From positions 1,741,840-1,805,839 of the forward strand of contig RPFO01000231.1 in NCBI GenBank assembly GCA_009746045.1: DNA of 64,000 nucleotides. The letters are read 5' to 3'. The notes below the pieces were generated by a model, which saw only the letters and a list, made by a program, of their open reading frames with translations, ran no database searches and was not told the origin of the DNA. The DNA comes from Mesostigma viride. Its lineage: Eukaryota > Streptophyta > Mesostigmatophyceae > Mesostigmatales > Mesostigmataceae. The position numbers and the translations under genes were made by a program. Shown here piece by piece: positions 35,601 through 41,683 of this stretch (position 1 is the stretch's first letter; each line of letters starts with the position of its first letter).

Positions 35601-38600
35601 AATATGCCCGAGCAGCGCCTTCCGATTGTGTGGACGTGCGCCGCAGGGGGCACTAAATGGATCGTCGACATAGCAGTTACGCGGTACCGATCGGAGGGGT
35701 TGGCACCCAGCCGGGCCCCCTGGCCTTTACTGGGAGGGGGAGGGGGTGCCCTCAGCGGAAGGGGCGAAAGTGGCCGGGTAACTCACCAAGAGAGGCCAAG
35801 AGCGGCCCGGCATCCCCGGTGGCAGGCTCGTGGGGTTCATGGCGGCGCAGGAACACGGGCGAAAACCCCAGCGGAAGGGGCCCAGGTGGCAGGGGTGGAA
35901 GGACTAGGGTCGGGCAGTGGAGGCAGGTGGCAGCCGCTGTGTGCAGCAGGTTTGTCGCGATGAGGCTTGATGGAAGACATGGCCCCAGGCGGGGAGGCGG
36001 CAGAGACCGTCAGCGGGGCGATGCAGGCCCAAGCAGGCGGGGCAGGATGGGCCACTGGCATCGATATCGCCCAAGCGGGCCCCGTAGTGGGCAGGCGCCG
36101 GATCCCACCCCGATTCCCAGGTCGGCAGCCGCGCGGCCTCAGCAGCGGATAAAAGGCCCCTGGGGCGGGGGCAGTGCGGGCCGGCCGGGTGCCAGAGACG
36201 GGGGATGGCAGCAAGCTCAAACACATCAGGCAACATGGCAGGCGCCGCCGCGTCCATGCTCGGTTCGAGAACCTGCCTCCCTCCCCACGTGCATCCTACA
36301 GGACCAGGTCGCCGGCGCGGAAACTCGCTTGACTGGAGCCCCAAATCCGACACACATGCGGGCTGCTTGCGCCGTCGTGACTGAGTGAGTTAAGCGCCCG
36401 CGGGCCGGCACAATCGGGCCAGCCTGGCCTGGCCCGGCAGACTGGCCATGAATGTTTGAAACTGGCGCCGGGCCACTGATTAAAGCATGGTTGGTGTTGC
36501 CACCGGCGAGATAGGCCGCGCGGGCAGCGTGCTGGGCCTGCACGTCAAGCCACGTAGCAAAGAGCACCACCTCTTGCCTCACTTGAGCGTCAAGGGTGAG
36601 GAGCGATTCCTTGCGTACCGCTGGGAGGTTCCCGGGAGGGCGCCCCTCCGCGAGGCGGTCCTCGAAGACATGCCCAAAATCATGAAGGCCAAGACTGGGG
36701 GGGGAGCTGCCTGCAGCATGTCCCAGACAAGCGTCAGGAGGGCAATAAATTCAGGGGGGCGCGGGAGCGTAGGAACCGGTTCCGGCAGGTCCATGGCGTC
36801 CAGCAGCAAGGGACAACTACAGCCATGAGATTGTGGCGTGCCAGTGCTCGCTGACGCTAGCAATGTTGGTCTCAGGGGGGCCCAAAGGGAAAGGTCATGG
36901 GCGCCAAGCGCATCCAATCAGCGGCTCACCACGGTGGCCGCCACAGGGTGGCGATGCATTGCCGCGGGGAGCATGGCCGCAAGGGACCCAAAGGGCTCAG
37001 GGTGACGCGCGGCGGCCAGCACCGGGCCAGTGGGAGGGGTGTCCCAAGGTGCGCTGCATGAATTGGTTCAGGTGAACACTTCAGGCAGTGGGTCATGGCG
37101 GCTTGAGGAGAAGGGGAGCGCGGTGGGCAACCCGACACGAGGGCGGCGCGAGGCCCAGAAGAGGGTCCAGGGGGCCAAACTGGCCACCGCCATGCGTTAG
37201 GAGCCCAGGGCCGGTACACAGTGGTGGTAGGCAAGGCAAAAGTGCCCGGCAGGGGCATCAGGATAGAGGGGATTGCAAGGCAGCGCATGTGCCTCCCCTG
37301 CATTGGCACACATCGCACACCAGGAGACGGGGGGCATCCTCGTCACTGTTGCAGACCTCGCACGCAAGCGAGGGAGGCACAGGGGCACTGCGCCCGCTGT
37401 GGTTCGGGTCGCCCCACTCATGCCGCTGCACCGCCATGCGCGAGGAACAAAGCAAGCCACGTGCAAGCTCAGCCGAGGTAGCATGGTCGAGGATCGAGGC
37501 ATGCGGCTCGTAACACCGTGTTTTTTAAGAGCAAGCGGGGGGTCTGGGGGGCAGCGCAACCCAGGTGCAGGGGGTGGGAAAGCAGCAGCACGGCCTCACC
37601 GCGTTGCCGAATTGTGAAGCTAGTGCTAGCATCAGCCTACAGCCAGAAAATCTTTGCTAAATTGTGCGACCGGAGGTGCCGAGAAAACTAGATCTATATA
37701 TTGCCGGATAATAATAAATTACAGAGGTGAGATGGCATGCAACGTGGTTAGCAAGTAGATACGGAATAGGAAGAACTCTAGCAAGAAAGTGCAGCGCACT
37801 AACACAGCGAACAAGTATACAACTACAGCCAGCAACACGGCTACCAGCCCGGCATGCCAGGGTATGACACAGCGGGGGGGCCCGTGTGTATGTGTATTTA
37901 TTGATAAAGTTACTTTTACATATCCTGGTAGTATATAATCATGCCACTGTCAGATGATTTTGTTTAGGGGTTTTCCTTTTTTCGGGGCTTTCCTTCTGTT
38001 GCATGCCGTCTCACCTCTGTAGTTTATCATTATCGATGAATATATTCATGCTGTAGCGTTGTTCTGGGCTTTACTTGTCATGTAGGTTGCTACTTTCTTT
38101 TCTTTTGCGTTGTTTGGTTGCCCTGGGGGATTTTTAATTTTTGTAACGTAACTTTCTCAATAAATTTATATGTATTCATTAATAATCATGGATTACGGAC
38201 GTGAGATATATATGTGGTGCAAGCCAGATGTCCTAGGTGGTTGTCTTGCGTGTGGGGTAGGTACTTGCCCCTTTCGCGTACTGTATGGGAGGGGACGGCG
38301 CTGTGTTATGTATGGATAAGGAATGAGAGATATTAAGTAGTTCCCATCCAACTATGTGGTTGTTACATCATACGATTCTGATGCAGGCGCCACCTGCCAT
38401 AAATTGGAGGTAGACAAGCAATTCGTGCATGCGCTGATGGACGCATGTTAGTAATAAGCGATTGCTGTTTCCCCAGTAGCCAATAGCCACTTATTTTGCC
38501 GCCAATGTAAAGCAGCCTATATAACCTCTTTCAGATACAATTGGTGGCTGTATGTGTGTATTGCTGATAGCTCCCATATGCACAGAGAGAAAGAGGGTTT

Positions 38601-39479
38601 GAGCTGTAAATATTGCGCCACCGTTGTTGCCATGTCATTCAGTGCCTGATACTCCTCATTTCAACCATTTATCTTTTGCCTGATTGTCACCATCTCACAT
38701 CCCAGAGCTATACCCGTATAAACCATTTGTCCTGTTTTCTTTACCTGACTCAGAATTATTGTGGGGAATGCATAACAGGCAGGGCTGGAATAAGAGCACT
38801 TGCTAGAGTCCTCAGCATGCACTTTAGGCCACTGGCAGAGCTTTAGCTGTTGTCACTTCAACAGGGGCCTTTCCCACCAGAAAGTCATTCTGCAGTGATC
38901 AACAGACCTTTGAGCGACGATCCACTCCTTGATTGATCATCTCAACCGCCAAGTATTTGGTCTTACTTGATATATCGTTCAGTAACTAGAAATTAGATTG
39001 CTAGCTCCATGCACCCCATCCAATATCCATCCCACTGAGGACTTATCTCACGTGTTGCAGTCTAGGTATAAATTAATTCATTAATTAAGCACTCATAAAG
39101 CTGCTTCATGTCCTGTTGCTGCAACACTGGAATACTCCTACAGGAGCGTTTCACTGGCCGCATGACCATTCCGAAACTGCCGTCTGGAGCTACGATCACT
39201 CGCCAGCGGAATCGCGTGGTCATCACAGCCCCGAACGTGGCTGTCATTCAGGTGGAGGTCGTGCGTGCGAGCTTCTGGGAGCACGGCAAGGGGCCTGGCA
39301 AGAACTTTTTGAACCTGCAGGTCAAAGAATTCAAGTCAACTGGCGATTCACACGGTGTTCTTGGCCAGTCTTTCAGTGGCAACGGAAAGGCCAGCCTGCC
39401 TGAGGGAAATGCTACAGGGTACGAGACTACTGGGATCTTCACTGCTGACTGCCATTTCAACCGGTTTGTTGTCAACTAG
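5507..39479 (+). CDS. Modular cysteine-rich protein with C-terminal root cap/VWD-like domain (5' partial, 11 exons)
   Basis: Eleven exons join in one frame: 5507-5623, 8955-9071, 13477-13602, 16159-16278, 18141-18257, 19848-19967, 23359-23475, 24871-24996, 29834-29947, 30611-31458 and 39144-39479 (stop TAG), giving 751 residues plus whatever lies left of the window. The first nine each encode one four-cysteine module (C-x12-C-x6-8-C-x14-16-C), begin after an AG acceptor and end at GTACGT, GTATGT or GTAGGT; all are phase 1-1, so any number can be joined in frame. The last two encode a linker and a root cap / VWD-like domain containing [14 protein letters not shown] and GVLGQSF. The start codon and any signal peptide are outside the window. 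By composition (paired cysteines, no membrane span seen) I infer a secreted or surface protein; the molecular role is unknown. The start of exon 10 is the least certain junction. Confidence 0.72.
6184..6646 (+). repeat. (CTCCCT)n hexanucleotide satellite
   Basis: About 460 bp; the first 100 bp are irregular C/T and the rest nearly pure. It sits right after the end of the 5168-6190 duplication unit. The paralogous position in block 2 holds a different hexamer. Confidence 0.9.
7150..7640 (+). repeat. Dispersed 0.5-kb repeat, copy 1
   Basis: Matches 14950-15440 over its whole length (for example CCTCAGGGG, GACAGCTGTG and GGTCAGAT blocks). It is not part of the block 1/2 pairing, because both copies lie in block 1. 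The second copy has a TATAAATAG-like element (CATAAATAGC), so an LTR origin is conceivable; no other LTR hallmark was found. Confidence 0.5.
8955..9071 (+). CDS. Exon: cysteine-rich module 2
   Basis: A 117-bp phase 1-1 exon after ...ATATCAG, ending at GTACGTC. The module begins [14 protein letters not shown], continues [13 protein letters not shown] and ends ATCA. Its last split codon starts with T, so the junction residue is Ser rather than Ala. It pairs with module 7 (23359-23475), which shares GDLGPSDAD and the same T-ending junction. Confidence 0.7.
9230..9660 (+). repeat. Dispersed repeat pair, copy 1
   Basis: Matches 10985-11400 (blocks around GATGGCAGGCGTTA, CTTGGTCAGGCCGCGCGCC and GACGCAAGTCTGACGTT). 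Both copies are in the intron between modules 2 and 3. Confidence 0.5.
9694..9810 (+). pseudogene. Zinc-ribbon-like fragment, broken
   Basis: Frame [20 protein letters not shown], a stop, then [16 protein letters not shown]. The CxxC...CxxC layout suggests the N-terminus of a transposon protein. It is interrupted and isolated. Confidence 0.25.
9930..10190. repeat. Foldback (MITE-like) element
   Basis: Imperfect inverted repeat with arms of about 125 bp, centred near 10058. The core pairs GTACACTCAAGT with ACTTGAGTGTAC, and TTTAGCCGGC with GCCGGCTAAA. No coding capacity. Confidence 0.6.
10232..10460 (+). repeat. 69-bp tandem repeat, 3.3 copies
   Basis: Units start at 10232, 10301, 10370 and 10439 and are almost identical, so the array is recent. 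The unit contains GTTGGTCGTTCTGTCAGAGG. The period is a multiple of three, so frames stay open; it lies in an intron. Confidence 0.85.
10985..11400 (+). repeat. Dispersed repeat pair, copy 2
   Basis: Second copy of 9230-9660. A further short pair, 10830-10935 and 11440-11555, sharing CAGTCCACTCA and TTTCAATAAA, flanks it. Confidence 0.5.
11870..12460 (-). pseudogene. Tyrosine recombinase fragment (DIRS/Crypton-like), copy 1
   Basis: The - strand gives [14 protein letters not shown], then [13 protein letters not shown]. After a frame change it reads [15 protein letters not shown] and TRYIGLHRS. The H-x-x-R box (HSPRRGG) and the tyrosine in RYIG are the C-terminal catalytic signature of tyrosine recombinases. 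It is frameshifted and lacks the N-terminal half. The second copy, in block 2, shows it was present before the block duplication. Confidence 0.5.
12661..13062 (+). mobile_element. Insertion present only in block 1, possible SINE
   Basis: The paralogous position in block 2 (about 24460-24468) runs straight through. In block 1 about 400 bp is inserted between two copies of ATCTAGC (target-site duplication), with GATCAGA near both ends. Inside, GTTTGATTC at about 12970 resembles an RNA polymerase III B box and GGAGAC...GAGAGGTCC lies just upstream. The same two blocks occur at about 5310-5350 and 17955-17995, suggesting a tRNA-derived family. Confidence 0.5.
13477..13602 (+). CDS. Exon: cysteine-rich module 3
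   Basis: A 126-bp phase 1-1 exon after ...GAAATCAG, ending at GTATGTT. It reads [14 protein letters not shown], then [14 protein letters not shown], then GPCA. It has eight residues between cysteines 2 and 3 instead of six. The partner is module 8 (24871-24996), identical in length and in the PDLGCTSDA block. Confidence 0.7.
13912..16150 (+). other. Intron between modules 3 and 4, no gene seen
   Basis: Contains the pair unit 13910-14640, whose open frame around 14386-14661 ([11 protein letters not shown] and so on) is partly shared with 25876-26190. It may be a decayed element protein; I do not recognise it. The rest is the dispersed repeat at 14950-15440 and unit 15535-16430. Confidence 0.4.
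14950..15440 (+). repeat. Dispersed 0.5-kb repeat, copy 2
   Basis: Second copy of the repeat at 7150-7640, in the same orientation. Confidence 0.5.
16159..16278 (+). CDS. Exon: cysteine-rich module 4
   Basis: A 120-bp phase 1-1 exon after ...GGCATCAG, ending at GTACGTT. It reads [14 protein letters not shown], then [17 protein letters not shown], then SCM. It pairs with module 9 (29834-29947), with matching introns on both sides, and is the last module of duplication block 1. Confidence 0.7.
16512..16625. repeat. Foldback element, copy A
   Basis: Arms ACTACTCATCAGC...CACATCC and GGATGTGTGCTGATCGATGAGT fold over a short TTGCACA loop. The right arm also occurs at window positions 1-75. Confidence 0.55.
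16931..17052. repeat. Foldback element, copy B
   Basis: Left arm TTGCAGTAACCTCTAGC pairs with right arm GCTAGAGGCTACTGCAA; the centre is CATCCTTGCACAAGGATG. A left half-copy lies just before it (16860-16930). Confidence 0.6.
17200..17460 (+). repeat. Third copy of a block-internal repeat
   Basis: Matches 8430-8660 and 22840-23060 (CTTTACCTGGCATGGCTGG and GGCCGCTAGATTCGGC blocks) but lies outside the paired position and has no module exon. This points to a mobile or separately duplicated unit. Confidence 0.5.
17600..17664 (+). repeat. 20-bp tandem repeat, 3 copies
   Basis: Unit AAATGCATGCTACTGTATAT, perfect over three copies. Confidence 0.85.
18141..18257 (+). CDS. Exon: cysteine-rich module 5
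   Basis: A 117-bp phase 1-1 exon after ...CTGATGCAG, ending at GTACGTG. It reads [15 protein letters not shown], then [14 protein letters not shown], then GFCV. It is the block 2 counterpart of module 1. Confidence 0.7.
18847..18989 (+). repeat. (TATCCG)n hexanucleotide satellite
   Basis: About 24 perfect units, at the position that holds (CTCCCT)n in block 1. Confidence 0.92.
18990..19847 (+). other. Intron before module 6, no gene seen
   Basis: Open frames around 19192-19465 (+) and 19248-19535 (-) overlap each other and show no recognisable family. This sequence has no counterpart in block 1. Confidence 0.4.
19848..19967 (+). CDS. Exon: cysteine-rich module 6
   Basis: A 120-bp phase 1-1 exon after ...TTACATCAG, ending at GTAGGTG. 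It reads [14 protein letters not shown], then [13 protein letters not shown], then GVCV. It is the only module without a visible partner in block 1, so it was either gained in block 2 or lost from block 1. An octamer satellite of more than 1.1 kb begins about eight bases past its donor. Confidence 0.65.
19975..21113 (+). repeat. (GTCATGTG/GTCATGGG)n octamer satellite
   Basis: About 140 units in 1.14 kb, beginning about eight bases after the donor of module 6. Two unit variants, ...TG and ...GG, occur in long runs, with a short block of GTTCATGT/GCTCATGT variants around 20605-20680. Confidence 0.95.
21160..21183 (+). repeat. Poly-C tract
   Basis: Run of about 20 or more C shortly after the octamer satellite; a likely site of length error in the assembly. 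Confidence 0.9.
21520..21860 (+). repeat. Degenerate GCCCGTGG/GCCCGTCG repeat
   Basis: Irregular repeats of GCCCGTGGC, GCCCGTCG and TCCGTCCCT over about 340 bp, an old decayed octamer-like satellite. Confidence 0.6.
23359..23475 (+). CDS. Exon: cysteine-rich module 7
   Basis: A 117-bp phase 1-1 exon after ...GACATCAG, ending at GTACGTT. It reads [14 protein letters not shown], then [13 protein letters not shown], then AVCA. It is the block 2 counterpart of module 2. Confidence 0.7.
23664..24260 (-). pseudogene. Tyrosine recombinase fragment, copy 2
   Basis: Paralogue of the 11870-12460 fragment: [14 protein letters not shown], then [13 protein letters not shown], then [15 protein letters not shown] and TCYIG. 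The box histidine is changed to Leu, so this copy is inactive. Confidence 0.5.
24871..24996 (+). CDS. Exon: cysteine-rich module 8
   Basis: A 126-bp phase 1-1 exon after ...CTGAAATCAG, ending at GTATGTT. It reads [14 protein letters not shown], then [14 protein letters not shown], then GPCA. It is the block 2 counterpart of module 3. Confidence 0.7.
25305..25510 (+). mobile_element. (TTAA)n-headed insertion in block 2
   Basis: Absent from the paralogous site in block 1 (about 13905). It starts with TTAATTAATTAATTAATTAG and CTCGTGCTCCCGTTGGGGAG, which match the right end of the element at 45637-46275 in reverse. It continues into a GGGGGTGG-rich tract (25395-25490) and is bounded by TTCTA on both sides. 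Confidence 0.5.
25395..25490 (+). repeat. G-rich tract
   Basis: Repeated GGGGGTGGAGGTGGG runs, strong G-quadruplex potential on the sense strand. Confidence 0.7.
26200..28700 (+). other. Block 2-specific intron sequence, no gene supported
   Basis: Open + frames at 26396-26671, 26922-27293 and 27205-27618 (137 codons) carry no motif I recognise and overlap - strand frames; they may be relics of an inserted element. A repeat copy related to 355-1110 lies at 27570-27700. Six GACAAGTG motifs lie at 27977-28129. Confidence 0.35.
29834..29947 (+). CDS. Exon: cysteine-rich module 9
   Basis: A 114-bp phase 1-1 exon after ...TGGCATCAG, ending at GTACGTT. It reads [14 protein letters not shown], then [17 protein letters not shown], then SCR. 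It is the block 2 counterpart of module 4 and the last module before the domain exons. Confidence 0.7.
30116..30525 (+). repeat. 45-bp tandem repeat, 9 copies
   Basis: Units start every 45 bp from 30121 to 30481 (GATAGCAAGGAAAGATGTTT and following), with few differences. It lies exactly where similarity between the ends of blocks 1 and 2 stops. Confidence 0.9.
30611..31458 (+). CDS. Exon 10: linker plus first half of root cap/VWD-like domain
   Basis: A long open exon. It starts with a cysteine-rich stretch ([23 protein letters not shown]) and continues through about 150 residues without a recognised domain. From 31171 it enters a root cap / VWD-like domain: [16 protein letters not shown], then [17 protein letters not shown], then [12 protein letters not shown]. 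The donor at 31459 is GTACGT after codon GGG (phase 0), matching the next exon. The acceptor is inferred: AG|GG at 30610/30611 gives the phase 1 required by module 9. AGs at 30591 and 30600 would give phase 0 and imply an unseen exon in between. Confidence 0.75.
31849..32138 (+). repeat. (AACG)n tetranucleotide satellite
   Basis: About 72 units with three AACA variants, inside the intron that splits the root cap domain. Open in several frames (Asn-Glu-Arg-Thr) but not a gene. Confidence 0.93.
33168..33401 (-). pseudogene. Endonuclease-like C-terminal fragment
   Basis: [12 protein letters not shown], then [20 protein letters not shown], then [11 protein letters not shown] recall this layout from C-termini of algal and oomycete retroelement proteins with a restriction-like endonuclease fold (RPD, then D-x-x-V, then K-x-x-x-Y); the central aspartate block is frameshifted. 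Moderate confidence in the family. Confidence 0.4.
34254..34331 (-). pseudogene. Reverse transcriptase fragment
   Basis: [10 protein letters not shown], then [15 protein letters not shown]. This matches the 'L-x-K-x-x-x-x-R-P-I-x-x-x' region at the start of many reverse transcriptase domains. The later catalytic motif (F/Y-x-D-D) is not found nearby. Confidence 0.5.
37218..37362 (-). pseudogene. PHD finger fragment of the retroelement
   Basis: Three frames are needed: [19 protein letters not shown], then HMRCLAIPS, then [12 protein letters not shown]. Cysteine/histidine spacing and the acidic loop match a PHD finger (C-x2-C, acidic loop, C-x2-C, H-x2-C, C...C). Confidence 0.6.
37700..38035. 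repeat. Inverted repeat at the upstream end of the retroelement
   Basis: ACAGAGGTGAGATGGCATGC (37718-37740 region) is mirrored by GCATGCCGTCTCACCTCTGT (about 38003-38025). The 290-bp loop includes a distal copy of the 45-bp direct repeat. Confidence 0.5.
38040..38980 (+). other. Intron sequence, nothing recognised
   Basis: A/T-richer sequence between the retroelement and the last exon of the modular gene; no exon, repeat array or element end is seen. Confidence 0.4.
38985..39085 (+). mobile_element. LINE 3' end fragment with TTAATTAA-type tail
   Basis: CCATCCCACTGAGGACTTAT, then CTCACGTG, then AATTAATTCATTAATTAAG. Matches the 3' ends at 44220-44306 (+) and 40508-40560 (-). It lies just upstream of the acceptor of exon 11. 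Confidence 0.5.
39144..39479 (+). CDS. Exon 11: C-terminal half of root cap/VWD-like domain and stop
   Basis: Acceptor CTCCTACAG|GAG is phase 0 and joins ALTVNG to [15 protein letters not shown]. The exon continues with [15 protein letters not shown], a conserved-looking GVLGQSF and a last cysteine ([12 protein letters not shown]), then TAG. In plant root cap proteins the same region carries a GVLGQTY motif, as I recall, so the two exons make one domain. A 7685-bp intron full of satellite and retroelement DNA splits it. Confidence 0.75.
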   Translation, partial: ERFTGRMTIPKLPSGATITRQRNRVVITAPNVAVIQVEVVRASFWEHGKGPGKNFLNLQVKEFKSTGDSHGVLGQSFSGNGKASLPEGNATGYETTGIFTADCHFNRFVVN

Positions 39480-40500
39480 AACCGAGTGCCCTTCTTTGGG
39501 CGCTTGCAGTTTCTGCTTGGACACTGCCCATGATGATGCCACTGGTTTCCTTGACCGGCAATGAAACCGTGTGTATATCATCACTTTGACCATAAACTCG
39601 CATGTTCCTGCGCAGCATGCTAGGGGGAGAAATGGCTTAACTGGCCCGTGGGTGAACCAGGGCTGGGACATAGTATCCTCATGGTCCTTGTTGTTTCGGC
39701 TCAGGCTGAGACTTAACGTAACAATGGAGTAATTTTGTGTGTTTTGTGCTTACGTAAATAATTTCTAGGTCGCTGTGGACGTAATTTGAGACGTTATCAC
39801 AAGTAGCCATCATTTGTTTGACAAACTATGGGCAATTGTTGTACAGGCAGTTTACCACATCCTTACGTGAATTGTGGTAACTGACCTATTTTATCCCCTA
39901 GTCTCTTTCAGCCAACAGTATACTCTAGTCGACTTGTGAGAAACGCCGCTGGCAGCGGCAATGATACCGTGGTATTTTTGCTGTGATTAGGCGTAGTGAT
40001 ATAGACTCGATCACGAGTAACTGTTGTGGCATTCTTTCAAATTCAAATTTCATGCAGCATATAGCGAGATATGCGAATGCACATGGCGTAGCATGTGAGA
40101 TATGCCATGTTTTATCAGTGTCGCACCTGCTTGTACGTGGTGCTGGCAGTCGACACTTGTTACGGGATGCTTAAGTGAGTTTCTACCTGGAACCCTGTAT
40201 TCTATCGTGTGTCTAGGATTGTGCCTAGTGCAACATTCGTTGCAGGCCGCTCATTCTTTTGAGTGACTCAGCGCAATCTTTACGGATTCTGATTGGTTTG
40301 CACCTGCGGGGACACAAGACAAATTAATTGATAAATTAATTGGACCTGCTCACCTGATCACAGATTGCACATGGCCTTTTCATTCATCTCCATTCCCTGG
40401 AGATGAATGCAAGGATTGGACGATGCAAACTCTGCACCAATTTAAAATGTTAATTGATTGTTAAGTGTACACGTAACTGCCACATGTGAGCACCATAATG
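39480..40500 (+). other. Region downstream of the modular gene, nothing recognised
   Basis: No coding signal is seen. A further (TTAA)-type motif near 40456 with ACACGTAACTGCCAC resembles LINE tail ends. Confidence 0.35.
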
Positions 40501-41035
40501 TTAACTACTTAATTAATTAATTTACGCGTAACTGCGTCACCTGAGCATAAGTCCTCAGGGAAATGAATATGGGATGGGGTGGATGGATGTAGCTACGTCT
40601 AGTTCCTCAGTTGTTACAGGGTTGCGGGCACAACGGCCCAAATCGTTTTGCATGCCAAACTTAGTCACAAGCGGAGGCCCCCCCGCCTGGGGGGTGGTCG
40701 CCTTCATGACTGTCTGCCATCTAACCACGTCATCTGCCTCCATATTACAGACAAACCAGGGGGTTCCCCGGGCGTGAGCCCGCCCTGTCCTTGCCTAGCC
40801 TACCGCGGAAAGTCCACGGAGGGCGGCCCAGCCGGCGCACGCAGCCTGGGGCATGCCACGTGAGAACACAACGCCTGGGCTGAGCGGGCTTGGTGCCATG
40901 CAGCTAGTCTATCTGATGTATCTACCTGATCTGTGCGGGCCAGGTGCCCGGCTAGACCCAGGCGCCCGTGCCTAAGAATGTGGGAAACAAATGCAGGTAA
41001 ATCAGCGTACAAGTCGATCCTCATTGCTAATGTGC

Positions 41036-41198
41036 AGTAAGTAAGTAAGTACTTGCGTGTCATGCGCAAAGGCATGCCACGGAGTACTATGCTAATCTCA
41101 TTAGAAAAAAAATTACACAAAAGTTTAAACAAATATATCGTCTGCATCATCCCCCAACCGTTAAGCACTAGATGGGGATGTAATCCTCATCCGAGCTG
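41036..41198 (-). mobile_element. SINE-like insertion with (TTAC)n tail, inside the LINE
   Basis: Flanked by perfect 11-bp duplications TGCTAATGTGC (41025-41035 and 41199-41209). It splits the LINE between LRTALNIP and IDLYADLP. On the - strand it ends GTACTCCGTGGCATGCC, CATGACACGCA and TTACTTACTTACT, matching the copy at 44561-44923. Confidence 0.7.
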
Positions 41199-41671
41199 TG
41201 CTAATGTGCTAACTAACGGGAATATTAAGTGCCGTGCGCAGCATCTTGGTGACGGCGCCGTCGAGTTGTTTCTCCAGCTCCTGCGTCAGCATCCACGTCT
41301 CGGCGCCGTAGGTCAGGATCATCAGAGTGACGACCATGAACGGGTCGCGCTTGACAAGCCAGGGCAGGGCGAGGTTGCTCCACAAGCGACGGTGCTCGTG
41401 GAGTTGCCCCCACGCCATACCGATCCGGGTCGTCATGTCGTCCTCGCAGTCGGGGAGCCAACTGCACCGAGCAGCTTGAAGCAGCCTGAAGCAGGGAATT
41501 TGACCGTGGTGTCGTCTACATAAGAGGCGGCCGCTCAGGCGGGGGGCCAGCCAGGCCAAGGGCCATGGCCTCCGTTTTAGGGGAAATTTCTAGACCAACA
41601 GCACGGGCCTCGAGCGTCAGGCAGTCCAGCCAAGAGAGTCGGGCAGACTCCGGCCTCTCAATGAGCGTGAT

Positions 41672-41683
41672 GTCGTCGGCAAA
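41672..41683 (-). pseudogene. LINE reverse transcriptase FADD catalytic motif
   Basis: Encodes FADD within DLIFADDITLIERP, the polymerase active-site motif of non-LTR reverse transcriptases. Confidence 0.75.

Larger units (their letters stand above)
32935..37880 (-). mobile_element. Decayed non-LTR-like retroelement with PHD finger, RT and endonuclease-like C-terminus
   Basis: Read on the - strand the order is PHD finger (37362-37218), unassigned G+C-rich coding-like DNA, reverse transcriptase strand motif (34331-34254), then a C-terminal block (33401-33168). All are split by frameshifts. About 45 bp at 32938-32985 and 37833-37880 are direct repeats (both contain CATGCCAGG and ATGAC), which could be element ends. 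G+C is clearly higher than in the flanking intron, and both boundaries are sharp. PHD fingers are known in some CR1-like non-LTR retrotransposons. Confidence 0.6.

Noticed and set aside
37218-37362. Host PHD-finger gene
   Set aside because: The finger needs three frames within 150 bp and sits in the same strand and G+C-rich segment as reverse transcriptase remains, so it belongs to the retroelement.
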